Part shown: in pieces, positions 16,749-26,177 of the stretch
How positions within the stretch are numbered: position 1 is the stretch's first letter
Layout: every line of letters starts with the position of its first letter
Source: Bacillus norwichensis
GTDB lineage: Bacteria; Bacillota; Bacilli; Bacillales; Bacillaceae_C
Assembly: GCF_014836955.1 (NCBI RefSeq)
Contig: NZ_JACSPV010000039.1
Location: 1-43,111 of the forward strand
Length of the DNA stretch: 43,111 nt
Direction of reading: 5' to 3'
Notes under the pieces: generated by a model
What the model was told of the DNA's origin: nothing
Seen by the model: only the letters and a program-made list of their open reading frames with translations
Databases searched by the model: none
Translations under genes and position numbers: made by a program

Positions 16749-16880
16749 TTATTTTTCCTCCAAAATGAGGTTGATTGTCAAACCCCATAATATAATCTTT
16801 CTCATTAAATAGCTTTTTATAATTCCAAGACTGTGAAACCAGCTTCATTCCAACTTGTTAGCGGCCCCCCTCTATCAGAA

Positions 16881-16919
16881 CACAGAAAAACGCCTAAGCA
16901 ACTACGACTTAAGGCGTTG
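16881..16919 (-). terminator. riboswitch-controlled terminator upstream of pbuG
   Basis: On the minus strand AACGCCTTAAG and CTTAGGCGTT pair around a loop containing TCGTAGT, followed by a T run. The loop and the 5' arm carry TCGTAGT, complementary to ACTACGA of the aptamer's closing stem. When ligand is absent, that segment can pair with the freed aptamer strand to make an antiterminator. Confidence 0.85.
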
Positions 16920-16983
16920 ACTGAGATTAATTTACAATAATAAGGGATTTATATGACAGTAAAAGAAAAATCCCCGACATATC

Positions 16984-17048
16984 TCGTAGTCAAGCTATTT
17001 ACGGCAGCCTGGTAGGAACTTGCGGGCCATATTCCCGCGATTATACGA
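16984..17048 (-). ncRNA. purine (guanine-type) riboswitch aptamer
   Basis: The minus strand shows the purine-riboswitch core: P1 strand TCGTA, then TATAATCGCGGG, AATATGG, P2 pairing CGCGGG...CCCGC, the L2/L3 kissing loops, CTACCAGG and GCCGTAAATAGC, and the 3' strand GACTACGA. The specificity base in GACTA is C (position 74 in the usual numbering), which selects guanine or hypoxanthine; adenine types have U. With the terminator downstream it should act as an OFF switch for pbuG. Confidence 0.93.
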
Positions 17049-17074
17049 TAAAACGACAAAATTCTGTTGACTTT

Positions 17075-17103
17075 ACTTTATCAAGATTGGAACAGCCCGT
17101 CAA
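17075..17103 (-). promoter_or_regulatory. probable pbuG promoter
   Basis: TTGACG (17103-17098) and TAAAGT (17080-17075) on the minus strand are 17 bp apart. The transcript would begin about 20 bases before the riboswitch aptamer. Confidence 0.55.
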
Positions 17104-17240
17104 TATTTTATCACTTATGCAAGATGCTTTGCGATGTCATCCCATCTATTATCAGTTAACTTAAAGCACCTCATGGAATTGCTACATAAGATTAGATTTA
17201 GTTCCGTAATCAATCAAAGATTTTTCGTTAAAACTATATA

Positions 17241-17958
17241 GAATAGGACAGTACCGTCCGTAGTTCGACGTTACCGTCCAGTTTATGAAGATACTATCCG
17301 AAATTCTGCATTACTGTCCAGTTTACGAAGATACTGTCCGAAATTCTGCATTACTGGCCAGGTTGCGAAGATACTGTCCGAAATTCTGCATTACTGGCCA
17401 GTTTATGAAGATACTATCCGAAATTCTGCATTACTGGCCAGATTGCGAAGATACTATCCGAAATTCAGCATTACTGGCCAGATTACGAAGATACTGTCCG
17501 AAATTCTGCATTACTGGCCAGATTGCGAAGATACTGTCCGAAATTCTGCATTACTGGCCAGATTGCGAAGATACTTCCGAAATTCTGCATTACTGTCCAG
17601 ATTACGAAGATACTGTCCGAAATTCAGCATTACTGGCCAGATTGCGAAGATACTATCCGAAACTCAGCGTTACTGTCCAGATTATGAAGATACTGTCCGA
17701 AACTCAGCGTTACTGTCCAGATTACGAAGATACTTCCGAAATTCAGCATTACTGGCCAGATTGCGAAGATACTGTCCGAAACTCAGCGTTACTGTTCAGA
17801 TTGCGAAGATACTATCCGAAATTCAGCATTACTGGCCAGATTGCGAAGATACTGTCCGAAGCTCAGCGTTACTGGCCAGATTACGAAGATACTGTCCGAA
17901 ATTCAGCATTACTGGCTAAAATACGAAGATACTGTCCGAAGCGCGACATTACTGTCAC
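17241..17958. repeat. tandem array of about 18 imperfect 40-bp units
   Basis: Period is 40 bp, with two units of 39 bp (17561-17599 and 17720-17758). Each unit holds GAAGATACTGTCCGAAA, then TTCTGC or TCAGC, then ATTACTGGCCAGA. The first and last units are most degenerate. The unit itself looks like two 20-bp half repeats sharing TACTG(T/G)CC. There are no unique spacers, so it is not CRISPR. Because 40 is not a multiple of three, all three frames stay open, so the long open frames here are artefacts. It lies between the pbuG promoter region and the end of yebA. Confidence 0.92.
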
Positions 17959-18008
17959 ACATGTTTAGATTCGCTCCGGAATAACCACAAATTTTTCGTT
18001 CGACCTAT

Positions 18009-20207
18009 CTATTCTTTTTTCATTCTATTCATCGTCTTCTTCATTAAATTCTCCCATAGCTCTTTGCTATAGTCCCAGTGTGACGAGTCTTCATTTCTAC
18101 TGTAAGTCAGTTCCTCATAGCGTTTCGTCAACTGGCTCATATCAGTAGTGTTAAAGTGACGGTCAACATCATCGGCATAACTGCGTAGCGTCTGTCCCGG
18201 AGGTCTCTTTAATCCAACACTCCCCAACCTTTTAAGCAATATTCCGTATGCACGCGTAAAATCTTCCTCTTCCTTCTTAATTCTATATGTCCGTATCCAA
18301 AAGCGTGGAATCCAATAATTCCGGCTGAATATGAACACACAAGCTAATAGAACAATCAAAATGACAGCAAACCCAACGATAGCCCATTGCTGATAATAGA
18401 AGTTGCCCGCTTTTGCGTCTTTTTCATTCGCTTTGTCTGGATTTTCCTTTTCTTCCGCTTCCTTTTCAACTAGCTGCTTATCTTCAGTCTCTGAAGATTT
18501 TTCTTCAAGTCCGGCCTCTGAAGTCGAGCCTGTCTGTTCATCCTGCACGATGTTGGTAGGATTGTTAAAGCCTTTGGTCGGCTCAAACGGAACCCATCCC
18601 AATGATGGAAAAAACATTTCAACCCATGAATGAGCTTCATTGTTCGTTATTTCGTAAATCCGGTTACCATCGCCGGAAGCTCCTTTATATTGACCAGGAG
18701 CATATCCTTTTACCCATCTTGCGGGGATGTCCAACGATCGCAGCATGACAACCATGGACGTTGAAAAATTATCACAATATCCCCTCTTGGTATCGAATAG
18801 AAATTGATCAACATAGTCCTGACCATCTTTTGGAACTGCTACCCGAGTTTGATCATATGAAAATTCGCCTGTCTGAAAATGATTTTCTATCGCCAGTGCC
18901 TTATCGTACCAATTATCATATTCGCCCGTAAGTTCTAGAGCCAATCTATGAACCCGCTCCGGAAGTTCTTCCGGCAATTGGGTATACTGCTCTTGAAGTT
19001 TTGAAAAATCTGCTCCACCAAGAATACCTTTCGTTCTTTTCAATTCCTGCATGCTATATGATGGTGGTTTGTATTTAATTGTATAGCTAGGTAAACGTAC
19101 CTCATTCAAATCACTGCTGTAAGAAGTCAGCTTGTCCAAACGCGGATCATAACGCAGAAACCCTGATGTTTCTCCCTCTATGGATAAAAAACCATAGGGC
19201 CTAACAACATGTGAATAGCTGACTTCAAAGTTGAACATCGCTTCCTGTATCTTGTTGCTGTTAGATCCAATGTCGTCAAGAAGCCGTTCCTCGCCATATG
19301 GAATCTCCTCCGCTTCATTAGCAGTTTGATTGGAAGCAATCCATCCTTTTCCAGTATAAGTATCTTTAGTTTCAATCTTCCAATATTGTCTTGTTGGAGT
19401 GGCGACTGTAAAAATGAGCCGATCATCACTGAGGAAGGGGCCACCCAGCTGTGAATCGTCTACCCCATATCCAATTCTTGAAATCCCGCTCCTTCCCATA
19501 TTTTCAGCCTTCGACTCAATAAAAGGAACGGGATCGGGCCAAATTGGGGCAGCTTTAGGTGACAGATAACCGATCACCACGCCAAAGCCAATCATAGAAG
19601 CTAGCGGAATCACCCAACGTCTCAGCAGCAAATGTTGGCCGTTCATTTTCTCCGATTCAAGCACTCTTTTAAAAAAGAGCAAGCCCAATAGAATGAATCC
19701 GATGATCACAATTCGAACAATTGCATGATCACCGTTATATTGAGTAAATGTATCCAGTAGCGCGATATAAAAAATGGTCATGAAATAAAAAACAAAGATT
19801 TTCCTTTTAATCATTAGCCAATATCTGAGCAAATACGTGATTTGCCAAAGTAGCAGGAAAAAGAGCAGACTTCTATATAATGGAGAAAGGTCAAGCCATT
19901 CTCGCGAGAAAATCATCGCGGTATTCACCTTGATTTCCCCAATAAACTGGGATAACCATAGAACTCCTCCCATATCTTCGGAAAATATGGCATATAGTGC
20001 AAACAAGATAAAGGCTGTTTTTAGCGGCCATGTGATATACCAAGGAGCATGAAAGAAATTCAGGAGTAAAGAAGCAACTACAAAGATAATAAAATATTGA
20101 ACTTCACTTGTTTTTGTCACCTGCTCAAGCGGCAAAAGCCACTCCCAAAGCAGTAAGAACCCGAGGACATAAAGGATGAGTGAAAACATTTTGTGCTCGC
20201 GCATCAT
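18009..20207 (-). CDS. yebA: transglutaminase-like membrane protein (YebA/TgpA type)
   Basis: A 732-residue protein. The first about 200 residues contain six or so membrane segments. A large extracytoplasmic part follows, with a transglutaminase-core domain: nucleophile Cys in TKRGYCDNFS, His in EAHSWVEMF and Asp/Glu nearby. An acidic, Lys/Glu-rich linker comes next, a further membrane segment (WAIVGFAVILIVLLACVF), and a C-terminal cytosolic DUF4129-like tail (YGILLKRLG...RPPGQTLRSYA). Its start overlaps the end of yeaD (ATGATG), so the two are translationally coupled. In B. subtilis yeaC-yeaD-yebA form the same set. The biochemical substrate is unknown. Confidence 0.85.
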   Translation of the reverse strand: MMREHKMFSLILYVLGFLLLWEWLLPLEQVTKTSEVQYFIIFVVASLLLNFFHAPWYITWPLKTAFILFALYAIFSEDMGGVLWLSQFIGEIKVNTAMIFSREWLDLSPLYRSLLFFLLLWQITYLLRYWLMIKRKIFVFYFMTIFYIALLDTFTQYNGDHAIVRIVIIGFILLGLLFFKRVLESEKMNGQHLLLRRWVIPLASMIGFGVVIGYLSPKAAPIWPDPVPFIESKAENMGRSGISRIGYGVDDSQLGGPFLSDDRLIFTVATPTRQYWKIETKDTYTGKGWIASNQTANEAEEIPYGEERLLDDIGSNSNKIQEAMFNFEVSYSHVVRPYGFLSIEGETSGFLRYDPRLDKLTSYSSDLNEVRLPSYTIKYKPPSYSMQELKRTKGILGGADFSKLQEQYTQLPEELPERVHRLALELTGEYDNWYDKALAIENHFQTGEFSYDQTRVAVPKDGQDYVDQFLFDTKRGYCDNFSTSMVVMLRSLDIPARWVKGYAPGQYKGASGDGNRIYEITNNEAHSWVEMFFPSLGWVPFEPTKGFNNPTNIVQDEQTGSTSEAGLEEKSSETEDKQLVEKEAEEKENPDKANEKDAKAGNFYYQQWAIVGFAVILIVLLACVFIFSRNYWIPRFWIRTYRIKKEEEDFTRAYGILLKRLGSVGLKRPPGQTLRSYADDVDRHFNTTDMSQLTKRYEELTYSRNEDSSHWDYSKELWENLMKKTMNRMKKE

Positions 20208-21400
20208 GCCTGTTTCACCCCCGCAAAAGCCATTTGTAAGTCATGTTCAATTGACTGGATGATCAATCCTTTTCTGACTGCTGCGGCTTTTAGCTCCATT
20301 TTCTCCGTTGACTCTCCCTCCCCCTTTATGTAAAAAAAGATGATCTGATTATTATTTCCAGGTAAACGCTCTGACATATCAATCATTTTCTTCGTCAATT
20401 TAGAGGTAATGATTAGAATAACAGCGGATTTCCTGACAATTTTCTGATTTTCAAAAAGATTTTCCTCAGATGGCAATCGATCTTCACTTACTTTTGCCAG
20501 TTGGTAAAATATAGCTTGCAGCTGGCCCTCTCCAGTGCTTGGAGGTATGAACAAGCTTTCTTTTCCACCCAGTAAAATCCCGATTTTCCCACCGTTCCTA
20601 ATGATTGCTCTTGCAACTGATGCAGCGAACTTTACTAAAAATTCGAATGTTTTTGTAGGCATTGTATCTAAAACAATCAGGAAATCATCAGATTCTCTCC
20701 TATCAAATTCCTTTGTCATCATTTCATTTGATCTTGCGGACGCCTTCCAATCGATCCAAGAAAAGCGATCTCCTGGCTCATATTCCCGAATTCCCGCTAC
20801 CAAAGAAGGATCATGGCTTGATAAGGGCGAGACGATGCCTCCCTGATCGAACAAATTGCGGATTGATTTGTAAGAAATATCTTCATACGGAGGATAAACC
20901 AATATGGCTTGCTTGCAGGGAATCCATTTTTCTTTTTCCAGGAGTCCAAGTGCATCTCCCGTTTTCAGCCTGACATTTTGAAAAATGTGCTCTCCACGGG
21001 AAACTTTTCTGATTGTATATGTCATCTTTAATTTCTTTTTAAATCCCGGAAAGAACATTTGCTTTATTTCTTTATGCTTAAGTGAATCTGGCCTGACATC
21101 TTCGACTACAAGAAATAGAAGCGGAAATGGAAACCTCCTTGTCAATGTCACATTCACTTCAATATCATCACCTGCAATGTAGGTTCGTGGGGAAACGGTT
21201 CTTTCTGCCGTGAAGTTCACTGGGTAAATGAAAAGGAGTACGAGGTACAAAGCAAATGGCAAGAAACTGTAAAATAAAAACCAGCTGACGAATCCACCTT
21301 GAAACATGGCATAGGCGAAAGCTGCGGCGAGCAGGATCAAAACACCAGCAAAAGAAAAAAACCTTTTTATCTTTAGCCACTTCGACAAACCCCTGGGCAT
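20204..21400 (-). CDS. yeaD: DUF58 domain protein (YeaD)
   Basis: A 398-residue protein with a basic N-terminus and two adjacent membrane segments (about residues 12-55), then a beta-rich extracytoplasmic or cytosolic region, and the DUF58 signature VAGIREYEPGDRFSWIDWKASAR near residue 205. A VWA-like fold follows, with FLIVLDTMPT. DUF58 proteins partner with MoxR ATPases and transglutaminase-like proteins in one operon, as here between yeaC and yebA. The role is thought to be chaperone-like or envelope-related, but is not established. The start lies a base after the yeaC stop region. No anomalies are seen. Confidence 0.87.
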   Translation of the reverse strand: MPRGLSKWLKIKRFFSFAGVLILLAAAFAYAMFQGGFVSWFLFYSFLPFALYLVLLFIYPVNFTAERTVSPRTYIAGDDIEVNVTLTRRFPFPLLFLVVEDVRPDSLKHKEIKQMFFPGFKKKLKMTYTIRKVSRGEHIFQNVRLKTGDALGLLEKEKWIPCKQAILVYPPYEDISYKSIRNLFDQGGIVSPLSSHDPSLVAGIREYEPGDRFSWIDWKASARSNEMMTKEFDRRESDDFLIVLDTMPTKTFEFLVKFAASVARAIIRNGGKIGILLGGKESLFIPPSTGEGQLQAIFYQLAKVSEDRLPSEENLFENQKIVRKSAVILIITSKLTKKMIDMSERLPGNNNQIIFFYIKGEGESTEKMELKAAAVRKGLIIQSIEHDLQMAFAGVKQA

Positions 21401-21401
21401 T

Positions 21402-22358
21402 TTATTTCACTGCCCTTTTTACTGGTACATGAACATTCGAAAGGATGTTTTCCATTATATCTCCCGCTTTGATTCCCTGATATTTTGCTTCAGACCTTAA
21501 AATAAGCCGATGACCAAAAACAAATGGAACTAAATATTGAATATCATCTGGAAGGACAAAATCGCGGCCTGACATGATCGCCAGTGCTTGTGATGCTTTC
21601 AGCAAAGCAATGGAAGCCCGAGGTGAAACACCAAGCTGAACGTGTGGATCCGTCCTGGTTTTATTCGCCAGCTCTACAATATATAGTTTCATAGCCTCTT
21701 CTACGAAAACATCCTTCGCATGCTCCTGAAGACTCCTTAGCTCATTAAGTGAAATCACTGGCTGTAGATGATCAATTGGAGAAGTCCTTTGACTTAACGT
21801 CAGCATGTCTACTTCTTCCCCCTCGCTTGGATAGCCCATTTCAAGCTTTAACAAAAAACGATCCAACTGTGCTTCAGGAAGCGGATAAGTTCCTTCATAC
21901 TCAATCGGGTTTTGAGTGGCCATTACAAAGAATGGCTTCTCCATTTCCAAAGTGACTCCATCAATAGTTACACTATGCTCTTCCATTGCCTCCAACAAGG
22001 CAGACTGTGTTCTTGGAGAAGTTCTGTTAATTTCATCTGCCAAAATGATATTACCCATGATCGGGCCCGGACGAAACGTGAATTCCATTTCTTTCGGGTT
22101 GTAGATAGAGACACCGAGAACATCTGAAGGCAAAAGATCCGGGGTAAACTGAATTCGTTTAAACTCGGCATTAACAGACTTTGATAAAGCTTTGACCATC
22201 ATCGTCTTGCCCACGCCCGGAACATCTTCCAGGAGCACATGCCCTTCAGCCAATAGAGCTACCAGGCAAAGTCTGGCCACCTCACTTTTACCAATCATGA
22301 CCTTTTCGATATTTTGAATAATTTTTTTAATGTGCTGTTGAGTGATTTCGACCTTCAT
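21402..22358 (-). CDS. yeaC: MoxR-family AAA+ ATPase (YeaC)
   Basis: A 318-residue AAA+ ATPase. Walker A is LLEDVPGVGKTMMVKAL (about residues 45-60), followed by FKRIQFTPDLLPSDVLG, Walker B NIILADEINRTSPRTQSALL, a sensor region VMATQNPIEYEGTYPLPEAQ, and the C-terminal lid with GVSPRASIALLKASQA. MoxR proteins act as chaperones in maturing protein complexes, usually with VWA or DUF58 partners; the partner here is yeaD next door. ATG at 22358 is preferred over an upstream in-frame GTG (22367) because GGTGAGG precedes it. A dispersed hairpin repeat lies about 40 bp upstream. Confidence 0.9.
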   Translation of the reverse strand: MKVEITQQHIKKIIQNIEKVMIGKSEVARLCLVALLAEGHVLLEDVPGVGKTMMVKALSKSVNAEFKRIQFTPDLLPSDVLGVSIYNPKEMEFTFRPGPIMGNIILADEINRTSPRTQSALLEAMEEHSVTIDGVTLEMEKPFFVMATQNPIEYEGTYPLPEAQLDRFLLKLEMGYPSEGEEVDMLTLSQRTSPIDHLQPVISLNELRSLQEHAKDVFVEEAMKLYIVELANKTRTDPHVQLGVSPRASIALLKASQALAIMSGRDFVLPDDIQYLVPFVFGHRLILRSEAKYQGIKAGDIMENILSNVHVPVKRAVK

Positions 22359-22399
22359 ATTCCTCACCTGCCGCTCAATTTTTTCTCAACCAACCTTTC

Positions 22400-22508
22400 A
22401 AATGCGCCGGAGGCTTTAACTTTATTCAACCGGAGTTTTCCCCCACTGAATGGTTGCTTTCATTTCGCCATTTAAAGCAGTGGGAGATTCCTGTTGAATG
22501 AAGTTAAA
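22400..22508. repeat. dispersed hairpin repeat, copy A (internally deleted form)
   Basis: Nested inverted repeats: outer arms TTTAACTTTATTCAA (22415-22429) and TTGAATGAAGTTAAA (22494-22508), one mismatch; inner arms CCCACTG (22442-22448) and CAGTGGG (22478-22484). It starts with CAAATGCGCC but lacks the about 75 bp found after that word in copy B (37386). It lies between nadE and yeaC. Confidence 0.8.
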
Positions 22509-22547
22509 ACTATTGAAATTATCATTTAATTCAAGATAGTTAAGAGA

Positions 22548-22576
22548 AAGTGAACAAGAATCATTCCTGTTCACTT
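22548..22576 (-). terminator. hairpin downstream of nadE
   Basis: AAGTGAACAAGAA (22548-22560) and TTCCTGTTCACTT (22564-22576) form a 13-bp stem with a wobble and a 3-base loop. Only a weak T tract follows on the minus strand. It begins 6 bp after the nadE stop. Confidence 0.65.
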
Positions 22577-22581
22577 CCGTA

Positions 22582-23406
22582 TCATTTCCAAAAATCGTCG
22601 AACACTGTGATCGGCATATGCCGCTTATGCTCTGATTTCCTGTATAAAGCTTCGATTCTCTTCTTTGCCGTTTCGGAAACCTGCTTTCCTTCCAAATAAT
22701 CGTCTATATCGTCATAAGTCACACCAAGAGCCACTTCGTCCGCCAGCATTGGGCGGTCATCCTCAAGGTCCGCCGTTGGAACTTTTGTATATAAATGCTC
22801 TGGGCATCCCAATTCTTGAAGAAGCATTCTTCCCTGTCTCTTGTTTAGCCTAAAAATCGGAACTACATCAGATGCACCGTCACCGTATTTGGTGAAAAAT
22901 CCCGTTAGGGCTTCAGCTGCCTGATCTGTTCCCAATACAACACATCCATTCATAGCGGCAATGCTGTACTGTGCTTTCATCCGTTCGCGCGCTTTCTCAT
23001 TTCCTTTAGTAAAATCGGAAATGTGGATGCCTGCTTTTTCAAGGGAAGCCGCACTAGCGTCCACCGCCGGCTTAATGTTGACTTCATACGTGACGGAAGG
23101 CTTGATGAATTCAAGGGCATCATCCACATCTTTTGCATCGTTCTGAATCCCATATGGAAGTCTGACAGCGATCAACTTGTACTTATCCGTTCCATGTGTT
23201 TCGTTCAATTCATCGATCGCTATTTGAGCAAGCCTGCCTGCAAGCGTAGAGTCTTGGCCGCCTGAGATGCCAAGGACAAAACCGTTAAAAAAATGGTGCG
23301 CTTCTATATAATTTTTAAGAAAATCCACACTTAAGCGAATCTCCTGTTTTGGATTAATCACCGGCTTCACTTTTAACGCCTCAATGATTTTCTGTTGCAA
23401 ATCCAT
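22582..23406 (-). CDS. nadE: NH3-dependent NAD+ synthetase
   Basis: A 274-residue NadE that amidates nicotinate adenine dinucleotide with ammonia and ATP to give NAD. The ATP-pyrophosphatase P-loop is [15 protein letters not shown] (about residues 43-58). [33 protein letters not shown] and [23 protein letters not shown] are typical of the ammonia-using, stand-alone enzyme; no glutaminase domain is present. GGAGGATAACTCATC precedes the ATG. It is the last gene of a NAD-salvage run pncA-pncB-nadE on the same strand, 28 bp after pncB. A hairpin terminator follows. Confidence 0.95.
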   Translation of the reverse strand: MDLQQKIIEALKVKPVINPKQEIRLSVDFLKNYIEAHHFFNGFVLGISGGQDSTLAGRLAQIAIDELNETHGTDKYKLIAVRLPYGIQNDAKDVDDALEFIKPSVTYEVNIKPAVDASAASLEKAGIHISDFTKGNEKARERMKAQYSIAAMNGCVVLGTDQAAEALTGFFTKYGDGASDVVPIFRLNKRQGRMLLQELGCPEHLYTKVPTADLEDDRPMLADEVALGVTYDDIDDYLEGKQVSETAKKRIEALYRKSEHKRHMPITVFDDFWK

Positions 23407-23434
23407 GATGAGTTATCCTCCTTCATGAGCCCAT

Positions 23435-24901
23435 CTACTTTTTCAACTGATCAATCTTTTCTCTTACTGCCGCTATATTTTTCATTTTATTGTCCCAGCA
23501 CTTCTGGCTAAGGTCAACCGGATATTCCTCCGGATTAAGCATACGCCGATATTCATCCCACAAAACATTGAGGCTTTCACATGTATATGATTTAATCTGT
23601 TCAAGCTCAGGAAGCTCGTAAACCATTTCACCATCCACGAAAATATCATGGAGCAGGTTTTTTGCTTCAAAATCTGTAACAAACTTACTGATGAATGTAT
23701 GAACAGGGTGGAACATTTTCAATTTCTTTTCTTCTTGGGGACTTTCATCCCATAATGTAATGTAGTCACCTTCTGATTTATGGTTCAACCTATTCATGAT
23801 CCGATAAACCTTTTTACGGCCCGGTGTCGTGACTTTTTCCGCATTCCCGGAAATTTTGATCGTATCCTGCCAGTTGCCATGTTCGTCTTGAATGGCGACG
23901 ATTTTATATACAGCTCCAAGTGCAGGTTGGTCATATGCAGTAATCAACTTAGTCCCGACGCCCCAAGAGTCGATTTTTGCCCCCTGCGCCTTCAGGTGAA
24001 AGATGGTATACTCATCCAGATCGCTTGATGCTACAATTTTTGTGTCATGGAACCCTGCTTCATCAAGCATTTTTCTCGCCTCTTTAGATAAAAACGCCAT
24101 ATCTCCGCTATCAAGCCTAATCCCTTCAAACTTGATCCGGTCCCCCATTTCTTTTGCCACTTTAATGGCAGCCGGTACACCAGATCTCAATGTGTCGTAT
24201 GTATCGACAAGAAACACACAATTATAGTGACTTTCCGCATATTTTTTGAATGCAGTGTAATCATCTTTATAAGATTGTACTAGGGAATGGGCATGCGTCC
24301 CGGCAACAGGCATTCCGAAGAGTTTTCCCGCTCTGACATTACTCGTTGCATCGAAGCCTCCGATATATGCCGCGCGCGTTCCCCATAAAGCTGCGTCCAT
24401 TTCCTGCGCCCGTCTTGTTCCGAATTCAAGTGCAGCTCCATCGCCGACAATCTCTCTGATACGGGATGCTTTTGTCGCTATCAAAGTCTGGTAATTGATG
24501 ATATTTAAAAGCGCCGTTTCAATAAGTTGTGCCTCAGCAAGCGGGGCTTCTATCTGCATAATGGGTTCATTGTTAAAAACAATTTCCCCTTCCCGCATCG
24601 AACGGACTGTGCCGGTAAAACGCATGTCAGCCAAATAGTCGATAAAGTCGCTATCGTACTCCAGCTCTTCACGTAAATATTTGAGATCACTATCCGTAAA
24701 TCGGAACTCATTTAAAAAATGGATCGCCTTTTCAAGCCCAGCAAATATAGCATACCCGTTTTTAAACGGCAGCTTTCTGAAATATAAATCGAACACTGTT
24801 TTGCGCTCATGTATTCCATCCTGCCAGTATGTTTTGGCCATATTGATTTGATATAAATCGGTATGAAGCATCAAGCTGTCATCCGGATGATGATATTTCA
24901 T
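23435..24901 (-). CDS. pncB: nicotinate phosphoribosyltransferase
   Basis: A 488-residue enzyme converting nicotinate and PRPP to nicotinate mononucleotide. It has the N-terminal LMLHTDLYQINMAKTYW, the EFGTRRAQEMDAALWGTRAAY segment around the phosphoryl-accepting region, FDATSNVRAG, VAGTHAHSLVQSY and the PRPP-binding FEGIRLDSGDMAFLS. The length and the C-terminal extension fit the long Bacillus form (YueK). AGAGGAG lies upstream of the ATG. It begins 18 bp after the pncA stop, so product of PncA passes to PncB and then, after NadD elsewhere, to NadE. No anomalies are seen. Confidence 0.95.
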   Translation of the reverse strand: MKYHHPDDSLMLHTDLYQINMAKTYWQDGIHERKTVFDLYFRKLPFKNGYAIFAGLEKAIHFLNEFRFTDSDLKYLREELEYDSDFIDYLADMRFTGTVRSMREGEIVFNNEPIMQIEAPLAEAQLIETALLNIINYQTLIATKASRIREIVGDGAALEFGTRRAQEMDAALWGTRAAYIGGFDATSNVRAGKLFGMPVAGTHAHSLVQSYKDDYTAFKKYAESHYNCVFLVDTYDTLRSGVPAAIKVAKEMGDRIKFEGIRLDSGDMAFLSKEARKMLDEAGFHDTKIVASSDLDEYTIFHLKAQGAKIDSWGVGTKLITAYDQPALGAVYKIVAIQDEHGNWQDTIKISGNAEKVTTPGRKKVYRIMNRLNHKSEGDYITLWDESPQEEKKLKMFHPVHTFISKFVTDFEAKNLLHDIFVDGEMVYELPELEQIKSYTCESLNVLWDEYRRMLNPEEYPVDLSQKCWDNKMKNIAAVREKIDQLKK

Positions 24902-24919
24902 TTGTTGTCCACTCCTCTA

Positions 24920-25471
24920 CTAAACGACCTCTGCACCAAGTGTATTTTCAAAATGGGACAATGCCCATTCATGCCCCGCTTTATTGAAGCTGGCAACAGC
25001 CGCTTTATAAATCACGATTTTAAAACCCTTATTATAGGCATCTACTGCTGTATGCAGCACACAGATATCCGTGCAGACACCACATATATGCACTTCTTCT
25101 ATTCCACGTTCACGCAATTTAATTTCCAGATCTGTCCCCGCAAAAGCGCTGTACCTAGTTTTATCCATATAATGTACATTCGCTTCATCTTTATGTTGCT
25201 CATACAAATGTTTCAAGGCACCATAAAAATCGCGTCCCGATGTCCCCTCTAGGTTATGTGGAGGAAAGAGCTTTGTTTCCGGATGCAGCTTGTCCCCCTC
25301 AATATGCTTATCAACAGCAAACACGACAAAGTTACCCTCATCCAAAAATTGTTTCGTTAAACCAACAATCTCCTGCTCAATCTCCTGTCCCGGCTCCCCA
25401 CATGTGAGCTTTCCATCTTCTGCTACAAAATCGTATGTATAGTCGACATTTAGCAAAGCTTTTTTCATCAT
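24920..25471 (-). CDS. pncA: nicotinamidase / isochorismatase-like cysteine hydrolase
   Basis: About 183 residues, hydrolysing nicotinamide to nicotinate and ammonia. It shows the first catalytic Asp in LNVDYTYDFV, the Lys-containing KTRYSAFAGTDLE segment, and the nucleophile Cys in GVCTDICVLHTA (about residue 130). ATG at 25471 is preferred: GGAGG lies 8 bases upstream, while the longer frame from 25486 begins inside that site. It is followed at once by pncB and preceded by an AlkD-like gene. The length and neighbours match B. subtilis YueJ. Confidence 0.93.
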   Translation of the reverse strand: MMKKALLNVDYTYDFVAEDGKLTCGEPGQEIEQEIVGLTKQFLDEGNFVVFAVDKHIEGDKLHPETKLFPPHNLEGTSGRDFYGALKHLYEQHKDEANVHYMDKTRYSAFAGTDLEIKLRERGIEEVHICGVCTDICVLHTAVDAYNKGFKIVIYKAAVASFNKAGHEWALSHFENTLGAEVV

Positions 25472-25497
25472 GATTGAATCCTCCATTCCCCTATTTG

Positions 25498-26163
25498 TTA
25501 CAGACTGACTTTCTGTATATGCTTTAGACCTTCTTTTCTCGCCAGATTCGATAAACTCTGAGATTCTATGAACCGAACCACATCAGCCGGGTTTGTCTTC
25601 GAATATTCCCTCAAAGCCCAGCCAATTGCTTTTTGAATAAAAAATTCTTCGATATGCTTAGTCTGTCTGATGATAGAGAATAATAATTCCTTGTCGGTCT
25701 TTTCCTTGTATTTCAGCTGAAAAAGAAGCATTGATCTTTGGAGCCAGATATTGTCGGAGTTTATCCAGACTCTTCCTCTGCTTTGGATAAACTCCGGACT
25801 TTTTGAAAAGATGGTTCCAACTAGATGCGAGGCAATCAAATCCACTGTATCCCACCATGATTTTGTAATGATTAAACTTTCAATCAAATCAAGATGACTT
25901 TCATTCAAATGTTTTTTCTTTTTCACAAGAAAATCAACAGCAACATATTGATACTCTCTTTCAGGCAGATCCCACAAGCTTAAAACGTGCGTTTCAAAGT
26001 CTTCAATTGCACAAAGTTCTTGGATGAAAGTCTTCGACAGCTTTTTGCGCTCCGGCGACTTTATACCAAGAAAAGGGAATAGATTTTTCATATACTTTTT
26101 CATAGCTGCAGCATGTTCCTGATTACGATTTTCTTCCATCTGCCTCAAAAATGAAGAGATCAT
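25498..26163 (-). CDS. AlkD-like DNA alkylation repair protein (HEAT repeat)
   Basis: A 221-residue, helical protein of the DNA alkylation repair family. It begins with helical segments and has FPFLGIKSPERKKLSK (about residues 30-45), YVAVDFLVKKK, WWDTVDLIASHLVG and IQKAIGWALREYSKTNP, the conserved HEAT-repeat pattern of AlkD. AlkD excises alkylated purines such as 3-methyladenine by a non-flipping mechanism. It lies between the SMR genes and pncA, 12-15 bp from both, in one run. A functional link between DNA alkylation repair and NAD salvage is not obvious, so the operon may be a mere grouping. Confidence 0.88.
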   Translation of the reverse strand: MISSFLRQMEENRNQEHAAAMKKYMKNLFPFLGIKSPERKKLSKTFIQELCAIEDFETHVLSLWDLPEREYQYVAVDFLVKKKKHLNESHLDLIESLIITKSWWDTVDLIASHLVGTIFSKSPEFIQSRGRVWINSDNIWLQRSMLLFQLKYKEKTDKELLFSIIRQTKHIEEFFIQKAIGWALREYSKTNPADVVRFIESQSLSNLARKEGLKHIQKVSL

Positions 26164-26177
26164 TTTTTATCACCCAT

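Noticed and set aside
17241-17958. CRISPR array
   Set aside because: Units are contiguous and imperfect with no unique spacers, and no cas genes are present.
17285-17968. Long open frames (up to 227 codons) over the 40-bp repeats
   Set aside because: The period is not a multiple of three, so every frame stays open by chance; the unit-length changes of one base and lack of a ribosome binding site argue against a protein.
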